Assembly: GCA_019055375.1 (NCBI GenBank)
Contig: JAHQIW010000153.1
Location: 62,001 to 126,000 of the forward strand
Direction: 5' to 3'
Source of the DNA: Parelaphostrongylus tenuis
Lineage: Eukaryota; Nematoda; Chromadorea; Rhabditida; Metastrongylidae
Length of the DNA stretch: 64,000 bases
Shown here: one piece after another, positions 34,833 through 44,369 of the stretch
Layout of the letters: each line of letters begins with the position of its first letter
Numbering within the stretch: the first letter of the stretch is position 1
Made by a program: the position numbers and the translations under genes
Notes under the pieces: model-generated
The model's input: the letters and a program-made list of their open reading frames with translations, nothing else
Told to the model about the DNA's origin: nothing
Databases searched by the model: none

Positions 34833-37298
34833 CACGAAGCCGAAAGAAAACATTTGTATTTTACACCCGCACATTTCCCGCAGCACAGAACTTTTCCTTG
34901 AATGATAGGTAATCGTTGTATAGTGTAACTTTCGGCGATTACAAATCTGTGTTTGTTTTCTGGAAAGACCGTTTTACTGCAGTGTAATAAAGAAAATAAT
35001 ATCGAGTTTTACAAACGAGGTGCATTTGCTTGTCGCCTAGCGTGTGTGCTGGGAGAGAAGAGGGGGAAGGGGAGGGGGGGGGGAGGGAAGGTAGGAGAAA
35101 ATGGGCGAGCGGCAGTGCATTTCATATGGCGATCGATTGATCACGTTGTCGTGTTACATCTGTGGCATGCAATTTTTGTTATTCAAATTGCGATTCTTTC
35201 TCCGCTTTGAAAGAAACTGGAAAATACGTATAACTTTGATACTATGAAATGAGCGAAGTTATAAAGCGCGCGGTCGGTGTAAAACACAAATCTAATTTGA
35301 TTGTTACAGCGTTGTTGAAGGATTTTTTTTTGAAAAATGAGCACTTAGCGCATTAGTCAGAGATTTGAGCTTTTGATAATTTCCAACTCTCTTATAAAAA
35401 GTTCTTGTCCAGCGAAAAGCGTGGTTTCTTAATTTAGCATCGTTTCTTAATTTGGCGCCGTTTAACAGTAGGAAATCACCTAGACTTTTTCAAGGCAGAA
35501 AACGATCTATAATACAATAACAAAAAGTGCACTCCACAAGCGAATTGCTCCTGCGCGGTCTATAGATAGCGCTACCAATCTACAGCCACGGAATAATCGA
35601 AACTTACGCTATCGAATGGTTACTTATAATCTAAAAGTAGAGCTCTGTATTGCGAGAAATACGCGTGTGTGAAACACAAAATGTTTTTGCTACAGCGCTG
35701 TAAGGAAGTTTTTTTTAAGGTATGCTCGCATCTTGTAATTCTCTGAGATTCTAAAAATATTTGCGCAACTATATATTTTTGAATTCGGCGAGATTCGAGC
35801 TGTGGAATAATTACTAATAGTTTCTTAGAATATCTCTGTTCAGAGAAAAATTATCTTCCATTCTCTGACCGGTAACGGAAGCGAAACTAATCAATAAGTG
35901 AGGAAAACTATTGACGTTGATCAACATTTGTGGGATGCGTCATGCATTTTCATTATGCATCGGTAAAGATAGTTAAATGCATATCTTATTTTTACGACCC
36001 ATATTGATTCTGCCGAAGAATCAAGTCAATGCTCTTGTCCTCCAAGAACATTCTCGTAGCAGTTTAGTGACCTCAAAAAGATGGAAGGCTGACCGAGCCG
36101 GTGGCGAAGAATAGCACCAACGGCCCTGGTACTGCGGCACTCCTCTAACTAGTGCGCCACTCGCGCTTCTTGAAACAGATCAGGAGATAAAAGTGGTAAA
36201 TTTCTATAGTCACGTAGGTGAAAAATACTGCGAAAAGAAATGGCCCAGTGTTCTATGATCTAATTGTGAAGCACATCCTGATGGGCTATTCAGTGTGAAA
36301 AATTGTTAAGGAAAGGTGCGAGTATATAGTCAGGAGAGATGAGTGTAAAACTGCCACAATTACTCATTATGTCAAAGCTGAAACGATTCAGTCAACCCCC
36401 ACGCATTCTCGGTAGATGACGAACAAGTCTGAGCCATTGCTCGATAACACGTATTATTGAACTGTTTAGCGAATCATATTTATATCTTTGGCATGTTAGC
36501 ACGTTGAAAGTGAAGGAAATGTTGTTCATTTATTAGTTGATTTTTGGGATATTCTTTCTTGATACTAACTTTTGTCTGAGTTAGGTCAATAACTCAATCT
36601 AGTTTTAGTCAACGCTGATTTGATGAATAATGTGGCTTTCAGTGTACATGGCAATTGACAGAATCTGAGAGCAGCCAAATGATACGAGCGAAACGTCTTG
36701 ACCCTGAAGGGAGCGGTGAAGGCAGCGGTGAAGGTTAGCGTTCCATGCATATTTCAGCCAATTCCAAAAGATAAAAGTGAGAACTTTGCAGTAGTTTTTG
36801 AGGTAATCTATTACTCTACTTGGTAATCATAGAAGAAAAAATGAATGTAACCCTCAAAAAAGTTTTTGAGACTGCCGCTTTTTTGATTCAGAATTTCTCC
36901 TTAGCGAATCACAAAACCCTTTGTGAGGGGAATGGCAACAGCTACAAGTGAAGTGGTTTTTCCAGGTAGTGAGAAATTTGAACTTGGATCAGGTGAAGGA
37001 TCGGGCGAAGTTGATGCAAGCGGTGAAGGATCAGGTAAGAAGCGGAACTGAAACAAATAGCGTAACTTTACCCTATATGCAAGTGATTTTTTCTAAATAA
37101 GCTAGAATATTTGCTATTCTCTTAAGAACAAAAAAGCCCTTCAAAAGCAGTTATGGAAAGAATGCCTCAGTTTTGATAAATGTTAGATGATCTCTTCATT
37201 GTAAATCAATAATGAATGTTTTAGGAGTAGAAGCGAGTGGAGAGAATATCGAGAATAACAAAGTAACGGAGGAGCCGACTTTACTCGCTTTTTTCTGA
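27778..37298 (+). CDS. Small secreted SGEG-repeat protein (chondroitin proteoglycan-like)
   Basis: Four phase-consistent exons. Exon 1 (27778-27835) encodes only a signal peptide, MHTSTLLVLVAVIVQ, before GTAAGT. Exon 2 (36643-36733, after ggctttcag) gives CTWQLTESESSQMIRAKR, then LDPEGSGEGSGE. Exon 3 (36966-37034, after ttccag) gives SEKFELGSGEGSGE, then VDASGEGS. Exon 4 (37225-37298, after gttttag) gives VEASGENIENNKVTEEP and stops at TGA. The exon 1-2 junction is phase 0; the later junctions are all phase 1. Acidic S-G-E-G-S-G repeats are the classic attachment context for chondroitin chains in nematode CPG proteins, so secretion to the extracellular matrix or eggshell is inferred. The mature product would be short, under 80 residues. 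A dibasic RAKR site precedes the repeats. The first intron is 8.8 kb and holds SINEs, an AT microsatellite and Family D repeats. Confidence 0.72.
28380..28450. repeat. C-rich pyrimidine tract
   Basis: Runs such as ccccaccctccc, ctccccttattcc and cccctcccctcctccc make this strand C-rich and the other strand a candidate G-quadruplex. It lies in the first intron of the SGEG-repeat gene. The plus-strand Pro-rich frames here are compositional. Confidence 0.6.
29525..29720 (+). mobile_element. Degenerate tRNA-derived SINE
   Basis: 'gtagtgcagtggttattagtgcc' resembles the SINE A-box head and 'ggctcgaccccc' is a poor B-box. 'cgaccacgagtcattctgaaggc' matches the 3' body shared with the other copies. 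It is more diverged than the copy at 30.1 kb. Confidence 0.6.
30101..30345 (+). mobile_element. tRNA-derived SINE, near full length
   Basis: A-box tggcgcagtggttagagg, B-box-like ggttcgatctcgctc, then the family body: a 'ggctcaccaagcaatcc' block, 'aattggtaccagactg', 'tgtctgggaggataagcagc', 'ggccaccacgagtcattgta' and an 'aatcacctcaaa' end. This is the cleanest plus-strand copy. The 114-codon open frame across it is a repeat artefact. Confidence 0.85.
30420..32560. other. Intronic sequence, no exon seen
   Basis: Lies within the 8.8-kb first intron of the SGEG-repeat gene. No motif or recognised repeat apart from short A-runs. A somewhat GC-richer patch at about 31800-32330 is unexplained. Confidence 0.4.
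32565..32783 (-). CDS. Unassigned minus-strand open frame inside the large intron
   Basis: Reads KIVVRISPQTLVSRFLNVVS, later ADLEVELVKDFTRMPSQF, and ends at TAG. It has mixed, protein-like composition and runs antisense inside the 8.8-kb intron. A weak acceptor (gaaaatag) lies at its 5' edge and no partner exon was found. It may be a nested gene's last exon or chance. Confidence 0.2.
   Translation of the reverse strand: MKIVVRISPQTLVSRFLNVVSLQPMHADLEVELVKDFTRMPSQFRFLESGSRSNILILLLSVDNKIFFDCLI
33830..34440. repeat. Family D repeat units (at least two, tandem-like)
   Basis: 'ttatcacgaat..attatgttccacacgcgccgtgcgc' recurs about 170 nt later as 'atcacgaaa..ttatgtttcacacacgctgcgcg', and again as 'gtgtttaacatgcgtcgcgcg'. 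These are successive diverged units. The 73-codon plus frame here is a repeat product. Confidence 0.65.
34782..34832. repeat. (AT)n microsatellite
   Basis: A pure alternating AT run of about 50 bp within the first intron of the SGEG-repeat gene. Confidence 0.95.
35051..35094 (+). repeat. G-run, potential G-quadruplex
   Basis: Contains agggggaaggggagg followed by a run of about ten G and then gaggg, giving at least four G-tracts on the plus strand. It is intronic in the SGEG-repeat gene. Confidence 0.7.
35220..35850. repeat. Family D repeat units
   Basis: Shows 'ttgttacagcgttg', 'acttacgctatcgaatggtt', 'gagctctgtattgcgagaaa', 'tacgcgtgtgtgaaacacaa' and 'tgctacagcgctgtaaggaa'. The same order recurs at 63.03-63.26 kb. 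No coding content. Confidence 0.7.
36115..36180 (-). mobile_element. SINE head fragment
   Basis: On the minus strand, gcgagtggcgcactagttagagg matches the A-box head of the SINE family. The B-box and the 3' body are not recognisable beyond it, so only the 5' portion survives. Confidence 0.5.
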
Positions 37299-37416
37299 GA
37301 AAATATTTTGGAAGACCATGCGTTGGACTCGTCCGAGTACAATGCACTAATCGTAATTTGTTCATGGAGAAACTGAACAAAAGCCACGATTAGTCATGCT
37401 TATATCGTGTATTTCA

Positions 37417-37535
37417 GAGTACATATTGTTGCTTATTTCGTATGAAGAGTACCTTGATAATTTCCTCTTCTGGTCCATCCGGCTCTCATACTGGTGACTG
37501 TTATGTAAATTTTCTGTTAGATGAAAATATGTAGT
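37417..37535 (+). CDS. Alternative 3' exon candidate of the SGEG-repeat gene
   Basis: After a tgtatttcag acceptor, a phase-0 frame reads STYCCLFRMKSTLIISSS, then GPSGSHTGDCYVNF and a stop. It would join in phase if exon 4 were spliced at the internal donor AACAAA|GTAACG. The Ser-Gly-rich stretch suits the gene. Equally it may be chance sequence in the 3' flank. Confidence 0.22.
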
Positions 37536-38339
37536 ATGCATTGCTTGTCGCCTTTACGCTGTGTGGTTAATATATGTGATTTTTTTACCGTCGTCATTTG
37601 GAGATTTTGTTGAGCCATCCTCTTTAGTAACCTCGTTTATTTATGTCCGTCTAATGATACTAAGTAAATTTGATTCGTTCTTGAGATATAAATTAGTTTC
37701 AAAGCACCTTCGTCGATCAGCCCAATTTGGACTGTTTACGGGAAACTTGGCCACATTTATTCTTGCACATCAATTGTCTCAACGTACTTAGAGATAGTCA
37801 AAGGAGACTCATTTGATTTATCGTATTACTACGCAAACTTATAGACGATTCCAACTTAGTCTGGAGTTTTGTGAGATTTTCTAAGCCCAAACTGGAATTA
37901 AAACAAGAATTGGTGGAAAGAGGCGATTATGCCTGGAAATTGAGTTGCCTATTTTGATAAATCGATAGTGTCACTAAATTTTTTCAACTAGCCATAGTCG
38001 GCGATGGTTTGCCAATCGGGAAGAAGCGTGTCTTGTGACTGGGTTGATGTCACCCAATCCAATAACCTCACCTGGTATTACTGATAAGAATGCTAGCGGA
38101 GAGTAAGGTTGACACATTTCTGGGTATACGAACTATCAATGAAAAAGGCTACTTTTTTCTATGCCGTGTGTTGCTGCACCTTTTTCCTTACAGAACTAGC
38201 ATAAAGAAACGTTCTATTGAAAAATTTCATTCATTTTTTGTTATCTGTATCTTAATTCAACCGTTGAGAAAAAAACGCATTCTTTAGTTGTCCTCACAGT
38301 CTAAATAGTCATTCAATAGCTTGAATCAAAGCATATTAT

Positions 38340-38700
38340 ACCGTTCTTCAGCATTTTCTTAAGACCACGCTCAAATTCTAATATATCTCATAATTTTTAT
38401 CTGGGCCAAATTGCGTGTGGTCTGTTAATGGGCTCTTGTATAGCCCGATACATGTGTTTCGACCTTGACAGTCACGTCAGACGGGCATATCCCTTCGTCT
38501 TTTAGTCAGTCGTCTGTGGGTTCGTCGTCGCCTATTCTTAGTGTGCGGACTGGAGCACCCACAGAGGATTGGCTAAAAAACGAAGGGTTCTACCCGACTG
38601 ACGAGACTGTCAAGGTCGAAACACGTGTATCGCGCTGTACAAGAGCCCACTAACAGACAACATGACAAGTTGGCTCAGATAGAGACTATGAGATATATTG
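38340..38700. repeat. Family A element, self-complementary
   Basis: The left end (agaccacgctcaaattctaa, tatatctcat, gggctcttgtatagcccg, tgtttcgaccttgacagtc) is mirrored by the right end (gactgtcaaggtcgaaacac, tgtacaagagccca, tatgagatata). A central non-palindromic part carries 'ggattggct'. Arms of about 100 nt; a MITE-like foldback. Confidence 0.75.
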
Positions 38701-39404
38701 AATCAAAACAATTTGAACGGTGTATTTAATCTCCAAAATGGCTTTCATATTGCGTTGTAGCAGCAAAAATACAATAATGTTTCTCATTCAAACATTTCTT
38801 GGTGATCAAACCTTTTTCTTTAGAATTTCAATAATCATGAAATCATTCGATAGCTTAAATCTCACCGACTGCAATGATATATTTGGCGCTTGCAAAGGGC
38901 TTTGAATGTGACACTGGAAAAAGTACTGTGCCTAGGAGGCCATGTTGCGAAATCGCTATCCGCATACCAGCAAAGCACGGTGGTTTGATGACAATGTTGA
39001 ACTGCGCGAAACTCAACATTCTTGTGGCTGCTACAGCGCAGCAAAAAGTTTCTTTCAAAGGCCAAGCACATTAACAGAATCGACTAGAGTTAAGCTTCGG
39101 ATGATTGCTGAACTACTGAAGAAAAATCTTTGTTCAGCGAAAAATTTTTCAATAATATATATGATTTTTTTTTGTTGCAGTGCAATAATAAAGTTATGTT
39201 GAAAATAAGTTAAGCCGTTGAAATCTTTGAGATTTGACCTATTAGATAATAATAGAAGCTTGAGAAAAGAGCAGAAGACGCGCTATCTTGAAGAGTTAAC
39301 GAAGGTGTAGATGACGAAAATGATCTGAATTTGCGAAACTTGATCCTCTTTCAATTATTACAGCGCAAGAAGTCCTTTACAAAATTAAATACATCAATAA
39401 TCCG

Positions 39405-39850
39405 TTGACTTGATAACATGTTATAAGTTGGCTGTTAAGAGGTCTGATATGGGCACTTATACAGTGCTAGACAAACGACTGTTTCGTACTTCCGTGCTCC
39501 TAGTAGCGCAGTCTCCCTCGGCTCAGCCGATTTTTTGGGGACATACCCCTATATAAAGGAATTGACGCCGAGCGATAGCTCACCGCAAGTCAGGTGACAA
39601 AACCTCCCGACATTGATATATCTCCAAGAGATTGGCTGAACTGGGGGAGATTGTGCTATGTCACCTGACTTGCAGTGATCTATCATTAGGCGTCGATTCC
39701 TTTATATAGGGCATATATACAAGGAATCGGCTAAACCGAGGGAGACTCTGCTACTGAAGAATCCGGGCGGATGAAACAGTCGGCTGTCTAGCACTATATA
39801 AGTGCCCATATCAGACCTCATAACAACCGGCTCAAAACGTATTACCATGT
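39405..39850. repeat. Family B element, long near-perfect palindrome
   Basis: Left arm blocks (ataacatg, ggtctgatatgggcactta, gtgctagaca, cgactgtttc, agtctccctcgg, cgccga, agtcaggtgac) reappear as reverse complements on the right (gtcacctgact, gggagactctgc, gaaacagtcggc, tgtctagcac, taagtgcccatatcagacc, catgttat). The arms are about 200 nt. No ORF. Confidence 0.85.
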
Positions 39851-39949
39851 TATCAGGTTGTTACTGTTTCAAGTGAGGTTTATATAAACGGTGAAGAGTA
39901 GGGTAGTAGATTCATTATTAGAATCCCTTAGATTTGATCTATTCAGTAG

Positions 39950-40150
39950 TCAAAAAGGATTAATTTTGAGCCATGGTCTAAGCCCTATACAGGCGCTTGT
40001 GTCGCCCTACTAATAGTCATCAGTAGCACCGCCCTCGGTTCAGCCGATTTGTAGAGGTTAAACTCCTCTATGTAGGAATCGACGCCGAGTATTAGATCAC
40101 CGCAAGTTAGGTGATGGAATTACCTGGCACTAGAGTGACCGGCGCTCGAG
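39950..40150. repeat. Family B element, left half
   Basis: 'atggtctaagccctatacagg', 'atcagtagcaccgccctcgg', 'ttcagccgattt', 'aatcgacgccgagta' and 'gatcaccgcaag' match the Family B left arm. The right arm is missing, and the segmental duplication begins shortly after it. Confidence 0.65.
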
Positions 40151-40643
40151 CTTAGGGTTTTCGAAATAGATCATACCTCTCCATTCGAACGCTCTTTAAT
40201 AGACCTTGCTCAAACAATGGTAATCTGATAAGGATATCCCTTTGCGGACGGCAGCATTTTCGGCTGGAGAGGGCCAAGGACGGCTGCGAAGAGAGGCTGG
40301 CGGCGCCTGCTCCAAGGCTAATGTGGTAGTTTTCTGATAAAATTCTCAGTTTTACTGTCAAGAAATGGGATTCATGTGTCAGTAAGTGATCAAATATGAT
40401 AGAACAGACCTCAGTGAGGCTACTTTTATTAGAAATAATGTGATTCTTAATAATCCACGCTCCATTCATAATTCACACTTTCAAAAAAGAAAACCAAGTG
40501 TTCATTGAAAGGCTATGTTAAGAAGCTTTATAGACATTTCTACGATATTTTATTTACACTTACCTACATTTCAATCAAATTTATCATCTATTTCTTCTAT
40601 CTTTCCTTATACTTCATTGCATGAAGTGCACAAAATTGATCAT

Positions 40644-40960
40644 CACCTGTATCACATGTCGTCCAGTTGATCGTCGAGTGACTTGAGTGGGTACCAGCAA
40701 CACTTCCATTTTCCCCATCGCGTGCAAGAGTAGCCCACGGGTCTTCCTGGCTCTAGGGATTCGCTGAGCATCATATCTTTCTTCGAGCACTTTCGTGAAG
40801 AAATCGGACCAGCGAGTCAGTGATCTTCCTTTAGAGCGCTTGACGTCTCGAGGAATGTCGGTAACTGCTCTTGTCCATCGGTTGTCGTTGAAGTTCATCA
40901 CGTGTCCGGCCCACCTTATTTTTGATATCCTGGCGTGTAGAACCTGTATCCTGTGTGTAG
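40644..40960 (-). mobile_element. 5'-truncated RTE-type LINE fragment
   Basis: Minus-strand translation gives NFNDNRWTRAVTDIPRDVKR, SLTRWSDFFTKVLEERYDA and, in another frame, a WYPLKSLDDQLDD tail. This is the conserved C-terminal end of nematode RTE endonuclease/reverse transcriptases. The 3' end carries the short TGATACAGGTGATG-type terminus. The fragment is frameshifted. The 9-bp duplication attgatcat flanks it at 40635-40643 and 40961-40969, and copy 1 of the duplication lacks the insert. Confidence 0.85.
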
Positions 40961-41411
40961 ATTGATCATATTGGCTGAAAATTAGAAAACAATGAGTAGT
41001 TAGTCAAAAATAATGCTGTTTGTTGCATGCGGTCCTACTTCATTGAAAATTTCTTTTTTTTTCATTATTAGTGTAGTTCCCATTTCTCAAATCAGTGCAC
41101 ATTTTCGTTCGAATTCTCTATTCATAGCTATGGTGTGCGAAGAAGAGATGGAGGTATAGCGGTTCTTTCCCGTTCTCTCCACCCTTCTTGAAACTTGTAG
41201 TAGAAAAGTATAAAACGACGTTTCAGTAGTCATCCGATAGCTAAAATCAAGTCAATTTGAATGATATATTTTATTCCTTAGATAGTTTGTTTTCTTCGCT
41301 GTAACAGTCGTAAAATATTATGATTCACACTCAAGCATTTCTCGCCGGATGAAGCTTTTTCCATAAGCAATTGATAATCATTAGATAGATAAAATCTCAA
41401 CAATTTCAACA

Positions 41412-42277
41412 GTTTTAGCCTAAAACGAGGTTGGTACGCCAGGGCCATACACCGGTGTTTCGGAGGCTCGTCCTCCTCGTCAGTGACCCCCGCCCCACAT
41501 TAAGCCCTGCATTATAGCAAGGAGGGAGGCGTATGTGGTAAGTGGTGATGGCATAATGTACTATGACACTGGTCCATCACCATCAGTCGATGTTTCGGCT
41601 GGTAGACCAAAACTAATCCATTGAATCGACTGTTTTTAAAACCTCGTTATAAACATTCAAAATCAAATCCAAAAAAAAAGAAGAATGGTTTTAGCCTAAA
41701 ACGAGGTTGGTACGCCAGGGCCATACACCGGTGTTTCGGAGGCTCGTCCTCCTCGTCAGTGACCCCCGCCCCACATTAAGCCCTGCATTATAGCAAGGAG
41801 GGAGGCGTATGTGGTAAGTGGTGATGGCATAGTGTACTATGACACTGGTCCATCACCATCAGTCGATGTTTCGGCTGGTAGACCAAAACTAATCCATTGA
41901 ATCGTACCAACCTCGTTTTAGGCTAAAACCATTCTTCTTTTTTTTTGGATTTGATTTTGAATGTTTATAACGAGGTTTTAAAAACAGTCGATTCAATGGA
42001 TTAGTTTTGGTCTACCAGCCGAAACATCGACTGATGGTGATGGACCAGTGTCATAGTACACTATGCCATCACCACATACCACATACGCCTCCCTCCTTGC
42101 TATAATGCAGGGCTTAATGTGGGGCGGGGTCACTGACGAGGAGGACGAGCCTCCGAAACACCGGTGTATGGCCCTGGCGTACCAACCTCGTTTTAGGCTA
42201 AAACCATTCTTCTTTTTTTTTGGATTTGATTTTGAATGTTTATAACGAGGTTTTAAAAACAGTCGATTCAATGGATT
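41412..42277. mobile_element. Family C composite: two direct and one inverted copy
   Basis: Segment 41412-41693 (gttttagcctaaaacgaggt, tggtacgccagggccatac, ccctgcattatagcaagg, tcggctggtagacc, cgactgttttta) is repeated directly at 41694-41903. It is then repeated almost perfectly in reverse complement at 41904-42277. The copies are nearly identical, unlike other repeats here, so the structure is young. The 10-bp sequence aatttcaaca flanks the whole unit (41402-41411 and 42278-42287). No transposase is encoded; it is non-autonomous, and its 8-10 bp duplication would fit a hAT-like mover. Confidence 0.85.
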
Positions 42278-42459
42278 AATTTCAACACTGTACTTGATTT
42301 TTATAAAGGACTTCTCAAAGTAGTATAACGGTCAAAAGAAGATTAGATTTGCAAGGTTGGATAATTTTCAATGTCCGCATCCTGCTTTGACCTCTTGGAA
42401 AAAACGCCTTTCCAGATTTTTATTAGAGTTATATTAACCATTCGATAATTTAAATCTTG

Positions 42460-42785
42460 GAAACTGCTCTGCATTTGCATTTGCTTGCCGAAATTTGAGC
42501 GTGTTCTCAAGAAAACACTCAAAACGAAGGATATACTATAAATATACTAGCCAAGAGCAAGCAAATGTACAACACTCTGTGTTCGGAGACAATTTCACCG
42601 GATATAGAGTGTACAACGTTCGTCGTCGCTAACTCTTAATGTGGAGATTGGAGCACCCACACACGATTGGCAAAAAGACGAGAAAGGGTACTGCCCGACT
42701 GAGAGACCGCAAGGCCGAAAACGTGTATCGATTTCTATAAGTCAGCCCTCTTTAATAGACCACATGACATGCGTGGCTCAAAGAT
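42460..42785. repeat. Family A element inserted in duplication copy 2
   Basis: Carries the Family A ends (tttgagcgtgttctcaag, cacatgacatg, gtggctcaaa) and the 'ggagcacccaca' core. It is absent from copy 1 at the equivalent point near 7010-7025. Exact target-site duplication is ambiguous. Confidence 0.65.
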
Positions 42786-43974
42786 GAATTTTTGCTATAC
42801 TTCATTCTCAAAATGACTCCCTCAATGCGCTCTAACAGTAAAAATCAAAATATTTTTCACACTCAAGCATTTCCCACTGAAGTTAGCTTTTCCGCTGCAC
42901 TTTTAATATTTTTTCGATATTTGAATCTCGACGATGTTCACAACAACTTTGTTTTTGTGAATAACTTTTTATTGTGCTGTGGAGAAGTCAAAAGAGGATC
43001 ACGTTTCGCACTTAGCTGATGTGTTGCTAAAGACAAGGTGACTTGACACCAATTTCACAAAATTCCACCCTTTAGAGTGCGAAATCCAATCACCTTTTGA
43101 TTACCACAGCTCACTAAGGGGTCCTGTCTGAAAGTAAACTACGTCGTTGAAATTGCTAAGATTTCCACTATCAATTGGTTATTAATTGTTCATAGAAAAA
43201 CTTTATACGGCGAGAAATCCTTGATTATGAAACAAAATTTTATCTCGACTGTTACAGCGCAAAAAACAAGCCTTTGAGATACGAAATACACCATACAAGT
43301 TCACTCGATTTCAGCTATCGAATGAATACTAGTAATCTGGTGGAATAGTTCTTTTGTAGAAAAATCAAAGGCTCACGAGCGCAATCCTTGGAATACGGTT
43401 GCATGCGACAGAAGTTATTTCTAAAAGTAGGGATTATCAAGACAGTTGAGCGCTATTCTATTTATATATACTTTTACAAAAGTTTTATCAATGAGATTCC
43501 AAGTTATTTCTTAGCAAAAAGTCTATAAGAATCGAAGTATAACTATATGATCCCAAAAAATTCGCTTTCAACTAGAAAAATTGAATTGCTATTACAAAAC
43601 GTCATCTTTTATTCTTTATTAGAACGTGCGGTGTGGGATTATTTTAAAACAACAAACTCAATATTAAAGACAGATTTGACTACAAAAACATCAAGAAGAT
43701 GTGAGAAAATGCCCAACAACAGCTAGGGATACAATCGTTTTTGAAAGTATGTGGTTTTTTTCTTTCGAAAAAAAGATTTTGGGCAGCATTAGCGTTAATC
43801 TGGCCAAATTCATTCATACAGGAGTCTTATCAGTAATATTTCCTTGTTTTTTGATGACAATGTTCCTCTGAGAGCTTCATTAACCCGAATTTGTATTGGA
43901 GCAATCACCACTCTTCGTAGCCCATCTAAATGGCGTGCCCAGCTGAGGGTCATATTGACCCTTACCGTCTACAT

Positions 43975-44290
43975 AGGGATTTATGCTTTGAGCCATAGTC
44001 TAAATGCTACACAAACGCTTGTTTTGTTCTACCTGGACTCATCAGTAGCGCCGTTCTTGGTCAGAAGCCACAACTCGACTACGGATCACTTCATTGTCAA
44101 GTAATTCCGCAATCGAATTTGCTGTGATCTATTGCTCAACGTCGATTACTTCATAGAGAAGTATAGCCTCAAGAGATCGGCCTGAACGGAGGAGGTTGCG
44201 ACTGATGAGTTTTGGTAGGACGAAACAAAGAGCATCTCTAGCACTTGGACCATGGCTCAAAACATATCATATCCGTATCAGAATATTATT
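43975..44290. repeat. Family B element
   Basis: 'tttgagccatagtctaaatgc', 'ctcatcagtagcgccgttct' and the right-arm blocks 'gcctcaagagatcggcc', 'ggtaggacgaaaca' and 'ctagcacttggacc' match Family B. It abuts the right edge of the segmental duplication. Confidence 0.65.
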
Positions 44291-44369
44291 TTTTGAGCAA
44301 GGTCCCTAAAAAAGAGGTTGAATGGAGCGTTTATCGAGTAGCTCTAAGAGTCTAAAAAAAAAGATTTAA

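Larger units (their letters stand above)
40215..43975. repeat. Segmental duplication, copy 2 (with nested insertions)
   Basis: Collinear with 5955-8190 but about 1.5 kb longer. The excess is accounted for by three insertions: an RTE fragment (40644-40960), a Family C composite (41412-42277) and a Family A element (about 42460-42785). Outside these, blocks such as 'caatgcgctctaacagtaaa' and 'tttcccactgaagttagc' align in order with copy 1. No gene of its own is seen. Confidence 0.75.

Noticed and set aside
37980..38100. Plus-strand segment ending NASGE, considered as a further SGEG exon
   Set aside because: The only acceptor (aactag) is poor and the entry phase does not match exon 3; exon 4 at 37225 fits exactly.
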